From NCBI GenBank assembly GCA_037039925.1, contig JAXRKP010000182.1, positions 390,897 through 454,896 of the forward strand: a stretch of DNA of 64,000 nucleotides, given 5' to 3'. Below are positions 1 through 39,071 of the stretch, piece after piece. The DNA comes from Doris montereyensis. Taxonomy: Eukaryota; Mollusca; Gastropoda; Nudibranchia; Dorididae. A program made the position numbers and the translations under genes. Every line of letters begins with the position of its first letter. Positions within the stretch are counted from its first letter, which is position 1. The notes below the pieces were generated by a model. That model was given only the letters and a program-made list of their open reading frames with translations, had not been told where the DNA came from and searched no databases.

Positions 1-796
1 TCCATCTCGACTGAATATATTTTCTTTATTATTGGATGACTTTCAAATATGTTTCTGAAACTAAATTCGAAATTTGAGTTAATATATGAGTATGAAGGAA
101 TCATTTTAAATAGTTTCCACAGATTCTAGGAATTATTTTTTTTATGAGATCACCCTAATTTTCTCTCATTTATAAATGAAATTATGTGGACAGTACATCA
201 CACTGTTGCACTTATATTTATAATGCTTCTAATTGCAGACAAAAGTCATGGCAAAGTATTTGCTTCATTTTTAAAAGAGGACAAATGATTTGTTTGTATG
301 GGAAATGTATGAGACAATGTTCATCATAAAGTGCAGGCTAACATTATTGATTGTTTGTTCAAAAATGGTTGACGCTTTAATTTTCTTTTCTTGGATGATT
401 TTCCACTGTTGTACCCATGCAAAACACCTGGACATGTTAAAAATAATAGTAGGCATGCTAAATTCTTGGCAATCAAGGTGACTCACAGTACTTTGTTTTT
501 ACAATTCACTTGTCTCTAAATACAAGTTTGAAAATTTGTTTATAATTTCAAAATAACCCGTCAGGATTTTTATGGGTCATAGCTGCTGGTTTTTGTAATG
601 ACTGCATTTTGTGATCTTTTGTACAAGACGGCATTAAAATTTGGTGACGAAATTAGGGAATAACAAACTTATCTTTGGAACCATACATAAGATACTCACT
701 CTAATGTTTCATTAAATAGGACAGCATGCCTAATTTCTCGTTTGGAAAGTTTTTTCACAAGTGTCACAGTTGAGTTTGAGATCTCCCCTTTTACAG
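1..796. other. MOK intron sequence, no feature seen
   Basis: AT-rich single-copy-looking sequence. I searched for an earlier kinase exon (alpha-C or hinge region) and found none. Confidence 0.5.
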
Positions 797-17624
<16,828 letters not shown>

Positions 17625-17629
<5 letters not shown>

Positions 17630-17733
17630 TGTGCACCTGATGTCATACTGATGTGCATTTGATGTCATACTGATGTGCATCTGATGTCATACTGATGTGC
17701 ATCTGATGTGATACTGATGTGCATCTGATACCA
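17625..17733. repeat. 22-bp minisatellite overlapping the MOK stop codon
   Basis: Five units of tgatgtgcatctgatgtcat plus ac, with point variants. The first TGA is the MOK stop. Confidence 0.93.
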
Positions 17734-20368
17734 TTAATTTGGAAGTAAAATTAGTTCGTCTATTGTGTATCAGATTGTGAAGTAAGACACTCTAAACACC
17801 GCAGATCTGAGAGGATTCCCACTGTTCTTCCTGTCTCATAAATGTCAAGACACTTTTTGTTTTATTTATTGCTCACATGAAATAAATTTTCTTTCTTTAG
17901 CCCTTCAAGGTTCATTTTTTGGTTTTCGGTAGCTAATTTTTTCTCACCACCTCATTCTTAATTACATAACGACATCTTTCTTTTGAAGTTTTTAAGTCTG
18001 TTTATACAAAGAGATCTGATATTTATTTTTCCTTAGAGATCTGCTTTACTCTCTCTCTTTATCTATTGTTTTCTTGGTAAATGGTATGTAGCAATCATCG
18101 CTGATAGTGTGGGATCAATGGTCCATTGACAGACAATTGAATTTTGACACGATAAAGTCATATGTTTGAATACTAGTTTAACCAAGTCAGATGTTACATG
18201 CTTGAAAAAGACATTTTTCATTTTTGTCTTCACTCCACTAAGACATGCATTATTACCAGCTTTAAGTGGGAGGAAAAAATGTGCAACAGTTGATAGTCCT
18301 ATCCAAGTGGTGATGTCATTGTGTCACTTGCTCCTCAGCTTAAGATACAAGAACTGCAATAATCTCTGACGCTATCAGCCTCTAGACTTGGGAAAAAAAT
18401 GTTATCATTGTCAGTAGCCAAATGTTATCACAACCTTGGCAACATCACAAGTCAAAGTCTCTGTTTGTATATATATATTATTATATTCTCTTTTCTGGAA
18501 TTTACTTGTCATGAAATGGATGGAAAGAGAAGGGGAGGATGGGGTGGGGGGGAGAGAGAGAGGCAGGGAGATTTATGATTGACAAATGTCATGCTCAATA
18601 TTTTAGTCAATTTATGTGATACATGTCATTTGTTTTCTCTTATTTGTCCTGATTAACCTGCATATCCTCCAGGTGACCATATTATTGCTGGTATTGTTAA
18701 CCGTATTGCATACTGTCTTGATCTTGTATCGTTTTATTTTTGTTCGATTTTGTGTTTGTTTTTTTTTTGTGTGTAAAAATTCTGTTTAAGGATTTTTAAA
18801 ATACACTGTATTTTGTAAAAAAAAAAAAAGAGAGGACTCTAAAGTTCTCAACTGGAAAGAAAATTTGGAGTTGATCGAAATGTGAATGAAATTTGTGATA
18901 AGCATTAACCAAGTTTGACTACAAATATTTGTGAGACAAGACAATATTAACGGCTATGAATCTGATGATAATTAAAACTCCTAAATTGTCAAATGTGCAG
19001 TTAGGACAATCTAATTTTGAGCTGATGAAATGTCAATTGTGTTGTAGGAAAATGAAAGATCAGAAAATATTTGGTTTGCTGAAACAGAAAATGAGTCTTT
19101 TAATGATAAAAAGCTCATCATAAGTTTATTTTCAGAATGTTTACATTTTGTTCTAGGTAGATAAATAAGTACCTGTCCTGTTTACAAGGCATAACAATTT
19201 AAAACACAGCTATGCTTTGGTTACATTTTGAAACTTCTCTATATTGCATGCATCATGGGAAGGAAGTTTATTATTTACATTGCTGTTGTCTTCCATTTTT
19301 GTCAGCTCCTGTAGGAAGAAACATTGTGCAAATTGTACATTTCAAGAAGTGAACATTTATTAAATTTTTAACAATATATCTATAGAAGTCTTTTGCTTTC
19401 ATTATTGTAGTAATAGATTACAAACTCTTCTGGATTTGAAATGGCATTATTTAAGAAAATATTTTCTCACAATGAGAACCTGAATCCATTATTTTCTCAT
19501 ATTTTTTTCAGCATCGAAAATTTTGTTTTCAATATGTGTTGTTAAAATTGAAATGATGTATTTAATTTTAGATGTCAGACTCTTAAATTTGATTACAAAA
19601 TTGTTTGAAAGTATTAAAATAGTTTCAAATTTTCTTGGTTCTGATCATCAGTATGTCATACTTTGTAGATGCAAAACTGCAATAAATTTTCTGCTGGACT
19701 CCAAGTGTGTTTTTGTTCTTGTCCAAAGTCAATTTATTTTGTAAAGAATTGTTTTGCCCTTGATGTCAGGTTTGTTATAACAGCATTATTTTCATGTATC
19801 ATATTCACTCCAGTCATAATTTGTTTACTATTTGCTGCTTGATTACCATTGGTAGATATTTGATTATTATAACCCATTAGCATTTCATAGAGTGGTGTAG
19901 TTGAAGGATGAATGCAATGTGAGAAATGCTTAGAATCAGCAATGAACTTCTTAATTTTATTTTACTTATGATATTTCATGACCCAATGCTGTGATACATG
20001 GTGATATAATTTTTGCTGCCCATATTTAAAATATTTCTTCATTATTCTGTGAGTTGTTGAAATTGTGATAACCCCTTCCGTCCTTAAATGACTAAGTCAG
20101 GGCTTGAATATTGAACAAATTATTTGAGTCAGGAATGTCTGTTTTATGGACAAAAATTCATTTTGGGTAGATTGAAAATTTTATTTGTTCCCTAAAAATT
20201 TCATCAAGTTATTATTATTCAAAAGCTTAATACTAGTAACCATTGTTTTTTAATGAAAAATAATATAGACAATTTATTGTTCTCAAAATATTGATATTTT
20301 TTTATTTGTGCATCTTGTTAATATTTTAGAATAAGCATAAATCTAACTTAAATAGAATTGCATGTTCC
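17734..20368. other. MOK 3' flank, nothing recognised
   Basis: AT-rich intergenic sequence with a G/A-rich patch near 18520-18570 and an A-run near 18818. No coding signal. Confidence 0.5.
17881..17886 (+). terminator. Candidate MOK poly(A) signal
   Basis: AATAAA about 250 bases after the MOK stop. Other AATAAA sites lie further downstream, so this is a candidate only. Confidence 0.4.
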
Positions 20369-20442
20369 TCAGTATGTGATAGTAACACTTGTCTGTAAGT
20401 ATTTTATTATAAACTTGTCTCATGAATATTCTCTAGTAACAC
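20369..20442. repeat. Left remnant of the 22 kb minisatellite
   Basis: Contains gtaacacttgtctgtaagta and cttgtctcatgaatattctc, the same unit as the array at 22320-22920. The array is interrupted by the TTAA-flanked element. Confidence 0.85.
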
Positions 20443-20730
20443 TTAACTCTTTGTCTCCGGAACAACACTCAGTGTTACACGGAAGGTGTTTTTCCCTATA
20501 TAAACGCTCACAGAGCGCCCCCGATGGCCCCATGTTTCATGTCATTTTGAAGTCCACTCAAATCTTTTAGCTACTTTCCTGGTATTCATATCTAAAATAG
20601 AATACCAGAGTTTGTTGATTTTTACATGCAGATGTCTGTTTTATAAAAAAAGCGTAAATTTTATCACATTTTCTGCAAGTTTTTGTTTTGTTTACATTGG
20701 ATGCTGTGATTTCAAGGTGCCGTTGTCATC

Positions 20731-20898
20731 ATGTTGTCACGATATCTCCCTAAAAGACTAAGAGCGCTCCAAGCAGCTCGTTTATTTAAACCATTGGGTG
20801 AAAGTGAAAGTAGTTCTACTAATTCTATAGTTAGGAAGAGGAAAAGGATGGGGCTAGGGATCTACAGTTTACTGGGTCAACATTTAGATCCATACTAA
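20731..20898 (+). CDS. 55-codon open frame inside the TTAA element, unknown
   Basis: ATG to TAA, beginning MLSRYLPKRLRALQAARLF and containing a serine-rich stretch then VRKRKRMG. Basic, no recognised domain. It might be a remnant of a transposase N-terminus or a chance frame. A second open stretch lies near 21760-21978, with SEWTEIS and LPKDGKWSGV, starting without a clear Met. Confidence 0.25.
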   Translation: MLSRYLPKRLRALQAARLFKPLGESESSSTNSIVRKRKRMGLGIYSLLGQHLDPY

Positions 20899-22218
20899 GC
20901 AACGAAAATAACGCATCACTTTTGAAAGGCTTTAACTTCTATAATAATTATCATAACCAAAAATTGTTTTACTGGTAAGAAAGACAATTTAACTCTCAAT
21001 CTGGTAACATATAACATGATAACATTACTTTACACCATCCCGTTGTATCTTTGACAGGAAAAGCTGTGTTAGAAGGTATGCCTACACAGTTTACATTTTT
21101 GGGATTCTCAGTAGTTTTCACAGTAAAATAAGTGCAACACTTAAATGAACCAGAAAAAATCATATCTGATGTTATGTTACCACCATCTTTTTTGCATGTA
21201 AATATTTAAAGTCACACCTTATAAGTTTTAGCTTTTTGTTATCAATGAAAACTGAAAGTTCTTCCCTGGCCGTCAAAGTCTCCCAATCTTTCTCGAATCA
21301 AGCGCTTGTCGGATGTTGTTGAAAGTCGTATCCAAGAGAGAAATGCTGAAATGTTGATCCAAGAATGGAATAACAGCCCCCAAGGTTTTGTTCAAAGTTA
21401 TGTCGTTCAATCTGAAATAGGGTAAAACTTGTTGTAAAAAATACCTGTTATTGAATTTTCATGTCATTAAACAATACGTGTAGTGTGTGACTTTGACATG
21501 CTCTTCAATTACAAAATAACCTGTCATTATAGGCAACTTGAACTAGTGCCAAAATGCCACACACTGCTGGATTTTAGAATTAAATGAACTTTCTTTCAGT
21601 GAAAAAAGATTTTTGTTTCCATTTTTTATTTTTAAGATATTGAGGTTAGAAAAGTGATGTGTTATTTTTGTTGCTTAGTATAGTTCCAGTGATAAGGAAG
21701 GTTAGAGGGGATGTCTCCCAAATCAGGTCCTAGTCAAGGTAAAAGGCCTAGAGTGCAAGCTAGCTGATAGATCTAGATCTAGCCCTAGTCATTCAGAATG
21801 GACAGAAATAAGCATATCAACTGAAATCAATAAAGAATCATCCAGCTTTTTCAAATTTTTACCAAAAGATGGGAAGTGGTCAGGGGTCAATGAAGCTCTC
21901 ATAGATGAAACAGGGATTGATTGGCTTGACATAAAAAATCAGAACTTTCATTGTTTTAAAGATATTTTACTTCTGTAAGCTTCTGTTGATTTGGATTTCC
22001 ACCACCTTTAAAGACCCCAGAAGCTCAAGTACCTCTCTCATGTGAGCAAATATCAAAATAAATATTTTGTTTTTGCTACTTTTCTTCTGCCCCTCCACTT
22101 TCAGCAAGGTACATGTCTCAGTTCTGTCCCATACAAAACAATCATAGAAATATTCTGTATTCAATTAGGAACAATTTTCTGTATAATAGTTGTGTGTTTG
22201 TTAACTTTTGAAGCATGT

Positions 22219-22270
22219 GTGAGTGAAAAAATGTTCATTCCAGCCCCTGGAATGAACATTTTTCACTCAC
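22219..22270. repeat. Near-perfect 52-bp hairpin
   Basis: Arms of about 23 bases (gtgagtgaaaaaatgttcat and on) with a single one-base length difference and a loop of about five bases, just inside the right end of the TTAA element. Confidence 0.9.
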
Positions 22271-22319
22271 AAAAAAATTCTGGCAGATTTGTGCAAAAAT
22301 TATGGAGACAAAGAGTTAA

Positions 22320-22920
22320 TACTTATCTCATGAGTATTCTATAGTAAAACTTGGCTCATGAGTATTCTATCGTAAGACTCAAGACATGTCTTATAAGTGT
22401 TTTATACAAGACTTGAGACTTGTCTTATAAATATTCTATAGTAAGATTTAAGACTTGTCTATTGAATGTTTTATTGTAAGATTTGTCTAATGAGTATTCT
22501 ATAGTAAGACGTAAGACTTGTCTATTGAATGTTTTATTGTATCTGAGTATTCTATAGTAAGAAGACTTGTCTTTTGAGTATCTTATTGTAAGACTTGTCT
22601 GTTGAGTATTTTATTGTAAGACTTGTCTCATAAGTATTTTATTGTAAGACTTGTCTCATAAGTATTTTATTGTAAGACTTGTCTCATAAGTATTTTATTG
22701 CAAGACTTGTCTCATAAGTATTTTATTGTAAGACTTGTCTCATAAGTATTTTTTATTGTCTCATAAGTATTTTATTGTAAGACTTGTCTCATAAGTATTT
22801 TCTAGTAAGATTTTCTTATGAGTATTTTACAGTAACACTTGTCTCATGAATATTTTCTAGTAAGATTTTCTTATGAGTATTTTACAGCAAGATTTGTCTC
22901 ATGAGTACTTGCTCATAAAT
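22320..22920. repeat. Minisatellite, about 28-bp unit
   Basis: More than 20 units based on gtaagacttgtctcataagt plus attttatt, with variants and a shortened unit near 22750. Continues the unit seen at 20369-20442. Confidence 0.93.
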
Positions 22921-24734
22921 TCAGACCATAAAAATACATTGAAAGATATTTTTTGTGCATGCTTCATAAGCAGATCTCAAGACAGGGTTTTCTATACTTT
23001 CTTTTTAAATCTGTTTTTGATTATAGTTTCCATTTTTTTTCCCAAATAGAACATATTTGGAACAGCTCTCATTGGTTTTATGTACATACAATAATCAATT
23101 GCATTGAACACCACTGATATCTAGAATGCTTGATGATAGATTTTTTTTTTTTGACTAGGACACACAGAAACCAATGCCACTTGTAATCTAAATCTGGCCC
23201 ATTTAATCCATTGAAATAAAAAAAAAATTATAAGCAAGAGATCTAGATTTTGTGTTTGAATTATTTCAAATTTTGATGAAAACAATGTATTGTCTAGTTC
23301 TAAAAAGAAATGGTGTTTTGTGTTGTTTGCAATTATTTCAATCTCCTGTCAAAACAACATCTTGTCTCCCTTTCATTTTTCAAGCTACCATACCTCTGTG
23401 TTATGAATAACGCATTTCATATCAACGAGGTCGAAAAATGTTATGCTCTCAAATGGCTTTCATATGTCATAATTGCATGGCTACTGTGACAGCTTTGGGA
23501 GAAAAATTTTGCTTGATTAAAACCAAACTGCCCTCCGCTTTCTGTTTAAAGTGTGTAAAAGTTTCACATCTTTTGTAAGGATTAATCACTGTATAATGAC
23601 AGAGTTGCAGTTTAAGAATATCATTTTTCTGTGTGATGTAAGTTTGATATCTATTTGGCTTTTCATTGCAAACATACGGTCTACAAAAAGAAATGCATAT
23701 TATTTCTATGTGGCTTAAAATCCTTTCTTTATTTTATGAGAGTGTTTTGTTTTGCTATAGTAAGTGAGTTCTTTTTAAGAGATTTTAAAAAACTCTTGTT
23801 CTGTTGCAGTCAATAAATCAAGGTATAAAGATTTCATTTCCATGATTTTGTCCTTTTCGTACCTTCAGTTTTTGAGATATGATATGTGTTTATTTTTGTA
23901 GACAGTAAATCTATATGTTTATGCTTATTTTCTTCCCTCTTACCTTTCCTTCAGCACATTTTTTTAATGGGTAGAAATCATCCATAGTCAGATAAGTGAA
24001 TTTTTATCCTTCCTATGTCAATCAGTTCAATAATGGTTTGTGCACAAAAGAATATCCTCAATGTGTTTTTTTAGTAATTTTGAAATTCACATTATTATAA
24101 GTTGAGATAATTCAAAATCTTAAAATCATCTCTGGAGTTAAAGCATCATAATGAAGATTTTTTGGCAAAATTAAAAATTTACATTGTAAATTGTGTCTTG
24201 TGAAATTTAAAACTTCAGTTGCATCTTCCATTACGGCAAAACCATACGCCCTTCCTCAATCTACTACCCCCTCCCAACCCAACCTAAAAAAAAGGACTGT
24301 TTATTTATGGACTTAACTTTTTCTCAAATAATTTCATTGCTCGCACTGCTTTTAGTATGTAAATAGAAAAGGCAAATAATGAACATCAGAGGCCAATAGA
24401 AACTTAGATGTTTTAGGTCAATCTGCTCGAAAAAATTGCTTTTTTGCTAACTTAATAAGTTGATGATCTTACTAATCTTAGTAGAAATAATGCCAAAGAA
24501 ATACTGTTTTTTTTTGTATGTTTATTCACAGGGTAAATTTAAACATATTGTATTGGCTGAGTTATACATATTTTACATGTAAACATCATTAATTGTTTTT
24601 AAAACACACACTTCTGATATTTTTTTTCATGTCTTTGTCCATACTCATATTTATGTAAGCAATTTGCAAGTTTTAACTGAAAGGTCCTTTTACTTTTTTG
24701 TTTTCATGTTACATATATCTGATGTCTTGCCTTC
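22921..24734. other. Intergenic, nothing recognised
   Basis: AT-rich, poly-A/T runs only. Confidence 0.5.
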
Positions 24735-24912
24735 ATTGCAGTGCCAGTGTGTTTTCTCCAAACTCATCAATGTGCTGTCTCCCAACTAATCAATAAATGT
24801 GCTGTTTCCCAACTAATCAATGTGCTGTCTCTCAACCAATCAATGTATTGTCTCTCAACTAATCAATGTCCTGTTTCTCAACTCATCAATGCGCTGTCTC
24901 TCAACTCATCAT
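24735..24912. repeat. Minisatellite, about 24-bp unit
   Basis: Seven units built on caactaatcaatgtgctgtc and tct, one with an insertion. A weaker copy recurs near 25030. Confidence 0.9.
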
Positions 24913-25012
24913 TGTGCAGGAGGTGATTATTATCACCTGATCCACTTCACGCTATGGAAACCGGGATAAGCTCGGTTTTATGGGCCATAACGGTCTTGAA
25001 GGAACTTACCTT
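24913..25012 (+). mobile_element. SINE family 1, 3' tail only
   Basis: The block cttcacgctatggaaaccgg, then gggccataacggtcttgaa, is the tail shared with copies at 46545-46760 and 47965-48290. Confidence 0.75.
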
Positions 25013-26200
25013 TAGTTACAACATATCAATATCAATGTGTTGTCTCCCAAACCCACTTAAAGCTTATATACATTACACACAGTCATAAGTACATTCCTCT
25101 ATATATGCTATTTTGGGAGTGTCCATGAAAAACTATTGCATCAGAAACTTGGAGAAAATTATATTTGAAATAGGTCTATATCATTGTGAGATTTTATTTC
25201 TTCAGTATCTCTGTTTTATTTTGAAATCTGAAAGACTTTGTATCATAATACATTCTTCTTTCTAACAACATAAAAGAAAAATGTACTATAACACATGAAT
25301 AACAACAGAATAAGAAGTATGTGTTCTGAAGATATAGATTTCTTCATCTTATGTATGTGCATGGAAGAGATATGCTTAGCCGTGATTTAAGACATTTAAT
25401 TTGTAAACACAGGTCTTATTGCCAAGTATGAATGTTTGAAAGGCTAATAAAACGCTTGCGTATCTTTGGTCATTTTGTTCTTATCTAATGCTTGCATAAA
25501 GGTGCAAACCAGGATAAAACATGGATCAGATCCTTAGATCTCTTCTTGTTGTGTTCTCTGTGTTTCAAATACACCCATGTTGGGGCTTGGACACCACTGA
25601 GTTAAGATGGTTTACATGCGTAATATGTAGATAGAGAAATCCACCTGTTATAATCATCTTGGATTCTCCTGCTTGTACAGAACACCTTCCTAGAAAGTTT
25701 ATGTTATCTTGAGAATTCTTTAAGCATGTCTTCCTGTATTTGCTTATTTTCTTTGTTCTTGTAACACTGAAGGTCCATCAGTATTGGATATATGCCAGTA
25801 TCAGATGTCCAACTTTATATTTTTGTAACCTCTCTTTTTAGATGCTGAAACTGTTAGGATTGATTGAATTAATAAATATATTTGTGACTCTGTGGTGTAG
25901 TGTGCTTTTAACGATGTGTGAAAAGTGTATTATATGACTAGTTTATCTAACCGGTAAAATTAGTTTGCTTGTCTATAAATGTAATTGAAGATGAGAATAT
26001 TGTGCTCATCTACGATTTTACTGACATACGGAAATGAAAAAGGAATTTGTAGCATCTGGAAAAACCTCAGGATTAAATTATTATCAAAATCGTATAATAT
26101 GCTATGCCATGCACCAGTAATTTTTAGAATGGTTCATTATTTCCATTCATGTAATTCTATACAAATAAATCAAGAAAAAGACAATATAAAAATAATTGTA
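25013..26200. other. Intergenic region between the two convergent genes
   Basis: AT-rich, no coding signal or recognised repeat. Confidence 0.5.
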
Positions 26201-26202
26201 GG

Positions 26203-26208
26203 TTTATT
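26203..26208 (-). terminator. Candidate ANKEF1 poly(A) signal
   Basis: AATAAA on the - strand about 425 bases after the ANKEF1 stop. Candidate only. Confidence 0.4.
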
Positions 26209-26631
26209 ATCAAAAACATTCGGATTAAATGGTACACCTCCTTTTTCGTTTTAAAATAATGATTATAATATACATTTAAAGCACTTTTATCACTGTAGAT
26301 GAATTCATATAATTATGCCTTCATTTAGTACATTTACTTCCTTGGTACATATAATGACAACAAAATTCATATTCCAAATATTAAAGCCAAATCTTCCTTC
26401 TGTAAACAAGTGTAAGAAACACAATACTCAGGCACTCATTACCATTGAAACAAAATTATCTTTTGTATGAAAGGAAATTCCCAGATAATATGTTTTACTT
26501 CAATGCCAACTTAAATGTTAGGCTACATTCTTTTGGTCAATTAATGTTCAACAAATGAAATATTTCAAGAGAGACTATACACACATAGGAAACCTTTAGA
26601 TCTTAAATACCGTGTGCAATTCATCTTTTCC

Positions 26632-36062
<9,431 letters not shown>

Positions 36063-37900
36063 TTTGAACACAGTGATATTCCTGAAAGTCCCTAGTTCGT
36101 TTATAATATAACACTTTGTTCACAGTTTAACAACAGAATCACACATTCAAAGTGATGTATTTCTTGGTCATTGTCATTGATGTTGGGTGATTCATTTCAT
36201 TTATAAATATTGAATATTGATGTTATTGCTTCAGTATTAGTACTTTCCCTTTCACACTTTCAGGTGAGGTTTGTCTCCTTTGACGTGATGTTTCTACGAA
36301 GCCTTTTCACGAATATGTCGATTCAAACAACATAGTTAATCCATTTACTAATGCTAGATTTCTAAAACAAACCCAGTTTGAATTCAATTTCATGGAGGTT
36401 TAACGCAATGGGCTGCTGTACATCTTGTAACCAGTGGAGTAACGAGAAACGAAATAAACACCTCACTGCTCTTATCCCTATGCAGGTACACAGATCGTTC
36501 TTTCACAACTCTTCGAATGTCTGGACCGCACAAAAAGAATTTGATGTTCACAATATACTGAGATGCCACTAAAGTGGCAAAGCTGACCAAGTCTTTGCCA
36601 TTACAGCGATGTTATTGAAAATACTCGATCACTTTGTACGGGAAATCTTCGACATCGAAGGAGATCCTCCATGTTGTTGCTAGTAGCGTGACCAAGGAAA
36701 CATTCGCCAGCCGCGCCTGCGCAAATAAGTACAGATGGGTACAAAACGTATAATTAATTATTCAACGAGGAGTGATTGCTCCGGTCGCGGTTATGAAGGG
36801 AATCTCGTAATTCGCTTTTTGTTCCCCATAGATCGAAGTTGTACCCTAAATATTTGATTTATTATGTATGAAAATGACCCAATAACACAAGTAAAGCTAA
36901 TTTAGAGCATTGCTAGTAAAACCAGATGGCTTGAGAGAAATGAAAAAAGAAGCAGAGACGAAAGAGTGCTTATTGTTTATGGGCTATTCTGTTTACTACA
37001 ATCAAAAGACAGGCAAACAACTCTTTTCAATTTTTTAAAGGTCTAAGGCAAACTCGAAACACGAGCTAAATGAACGGTTAACAACCTAAATAGTTTATTA
37101 TTTTTCAATGTTGAGATTATGTAGCACCATGAAACGCCTGTAACATCAAATGTTAACACTTTAAAAAAAGAAGAAAAGAAAATGATAGGAAACAACGAAA
37201 ACACACCCGTGGAACGAATTATGTTATGAAAATATTGTTTAAAACATGAAGCCGTAGCATTTTAGAAAGAATATTAGGTTGTTTTTTTATGCAACTTGAA
37301 TTTGGGCAAATTAATTTCGAGGAGTATAAAAAGAAACCAAATCTAGACTTACCGGTACAACCAAAAATATACCAACAAACTAATCGGGCAGTTTCCAACA
37401 AGCTTGGTTTACTAAAGAAGCTAACCGTCTAGATAGGAGAAAGAAGAAAATAATGCTATTACTAAATGGTAAACTGTAACGCAGAAAGTATGAACAATGA
37501 ATATGAGAAACAAAAAGGAAAGATTAACTCTTAAAAAAAAAAGAAATAGCGCACTATTAGAATATAAAGTATGGTATTACCAAGTTTTTTTCCTTTCTAT
37601 ACAGAGCAGGATCACGGAAGATGATCAAAACCATCATCAGTAGATTGTAAGACGCATAGACGTTATTACAATATACATTGTACATGTGCCATTGCATTTT
37701 AGACTGTCACTCCACTGCAGGAAGCATCCCTTCTCTAGAACTCTCCATTCTTTCAATCTGTTGCCTTCCTTGGTCGTTTGCCTTTCTGTGTTGCTGGATA
37801 TCTCCTTTCTAGTTATTTTTGGTCATCCTACTGATGTCCCATGGCTCTTTGATTTATTTCAAGTTCATTTGTGAGAGTTGATAAGATAAGAGCACAGGAT
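36063..37900. other. ANKEF1 5' flank
   Basis: Apart from the X-box candidate and the CpG-richer stretch near 36600-36830, no divergent gene, repeat or exon was recognised. Confidence 0.5.
36688..36701 (-). promoter_or_regulatory. Candidate RFX X-box upstream of ANKEF1
   Basis: GTGACCAAGGAAAC on + matches GTNRCC-NN-RGYAAC at all but one position. It lies 626 bases upstream of the ANKEF1 ATG, in a locally CpG-richer stretch (ccgcgcctgcgc nearby). RFX factors control ciliary genes through such sites. A single 13/14 match can occur by chance. Confidence 0.4.
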
Positions 37901-37939
37901 TGACAGCCATAATTTTGTCATTGCTGGTAATAATGTAAT

Positions 37940-38700
37940 ACTCCGGCCAAAAGAAACTCGAAAATTTTACCGTCCCATTTTCATGGGTTGTCATTGTCCG
38001 AAACATGTGCAGCGCCTATGACGTATACTAACTAACCATTACTAAAAGATACGTGAGTACGCAAAATCAACTGACTTACATGAAGTCAAATATACGTTTA
38101 ATAATGATGTTGGGACATGAACCATTTTATTTTGATTGGTCAATATGTATCATGTGATAGTGCACATCGTATAATTATCAGCATTTAGGGTCCACTCGTA
38201 CATTTTTTCTATGCTGATCACTATGGCACGTCCAACATCAGAATTACGATAACGCGTTTCGAGGGTGGAGAACGACATGTAACCATCGCAAACACGCTGA
38301 TCATACATGTCCTGTTTCAACATAAAACAGACTGAAAAATCGTTTTCAACGACACCAAAAACGCAGTATTAATTTACTGCTCTCATTTTTGGGGATTCCT
38401 TCAGATCATCAATAATAAATGATCATTTATTGTTATTATGAGGTTTGCTCTGTTAATAGAAATTTGCACGATGGGTCGTTGCACCATTGGCCACCTCTCG
38501 GCATCCTTAGTTCCGTTCAAACTTGTTTACTAGTTATTGTTTCTATGTTTTTCCGTATTGCTGACGAATGGTGGGCCACCCGAAAATTACTCTGTTCTGT
38601 CCCGTTTTCTCTCTATCAAAATTAAAAAAAAATTAGTGCCGTCTGCGATAGCATCGACTGGTGTCGCGCCTGGCATTCCAATTTTTTAGAGAAAGGAATA
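37940..38700. mobile_element. Possible decayed DNA-transposon fragment
   Basis: Begins actccggccaaaagaaactc and contains an ATG frame starting MARPTSELR (38223) that ends at once. This looks like the start of Tc1/mariner-type transposases. No matching right terminus found. Weak. Confidence 0.25.
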
Positions 38701-38729
38701 TAAACTACCATCGAGCTTACATTCAATGC

Positions 38730-38880
38730 AACAGGAGTCAACCATGTTGACCAAGGGAGCAATTAGGGCAAATTTTCTTGTCCAAGAAAAAAACGAAATG
38801 TCTGAAATTGGGCTCGAACCAAGTACATGCACCTCTGGGAAACAATGCAACGCCTTTCAACCACGATGTCATCTTGTTCC
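38730..38880 (-). mobile_element. tRNA-derived SINE head
   Basis: On - an A-box-like tggttgaaaggcg and B-box ggttcgagccc are spaced as in a tRNA. No complete tail identified. Confidence 0.6.
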
Positions 38881-39071
38881 CTCTTTCTATCATGCCTTTC
38901 ATTACTGTTTTATATTCCTTTTCGCTAGTTATCGATCTACTGCAGTTTTCATTCTTTTTTATTGCAGATGTATCTCCTAGTTCCACAGGAGGTCGAATGC
39001 CTTTCCGTTATCAAAGTATCCAGTACAAAGAGATAATAAACTCATTGCATTTAAAAAAATCAGTTTTTTGA

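Larger units (their letters stand above)
20443..22319. mobile_element. TTAA-flanked terminal-inverted-repeat element (piggyBac-like), inserted in a minisatellite
   Basis: The two ends carry the identical 16-mer TTAACTCTTTGTCTCC in inverted orientation (20443-20458 and 22319-22304). Both flanks are units of the same minisatellite, so the unoccupied site can be read as array unit, TTAA, array unit. A single TTAA at each side is the target duplication expected of piggyBac-superfamily transposons. No transposase catalytic triad was recognised; the interior has only short open frames, so it is a non-autonomous or decayed copy. Confidence 0.75.

Noticed and set aside
22320..22920. Regularly spaced repeats that might suggest a CRISPR array
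   Set aside because: Units are contiguous with no unique spacers and the DNA is eukaryotic; minisatellite.
37940..38700. Complete Tc1/mariner transposon
   Set aside because: Only one possible end and a ten-codon MARPTSELR start; no catalytic region or second terminus found.
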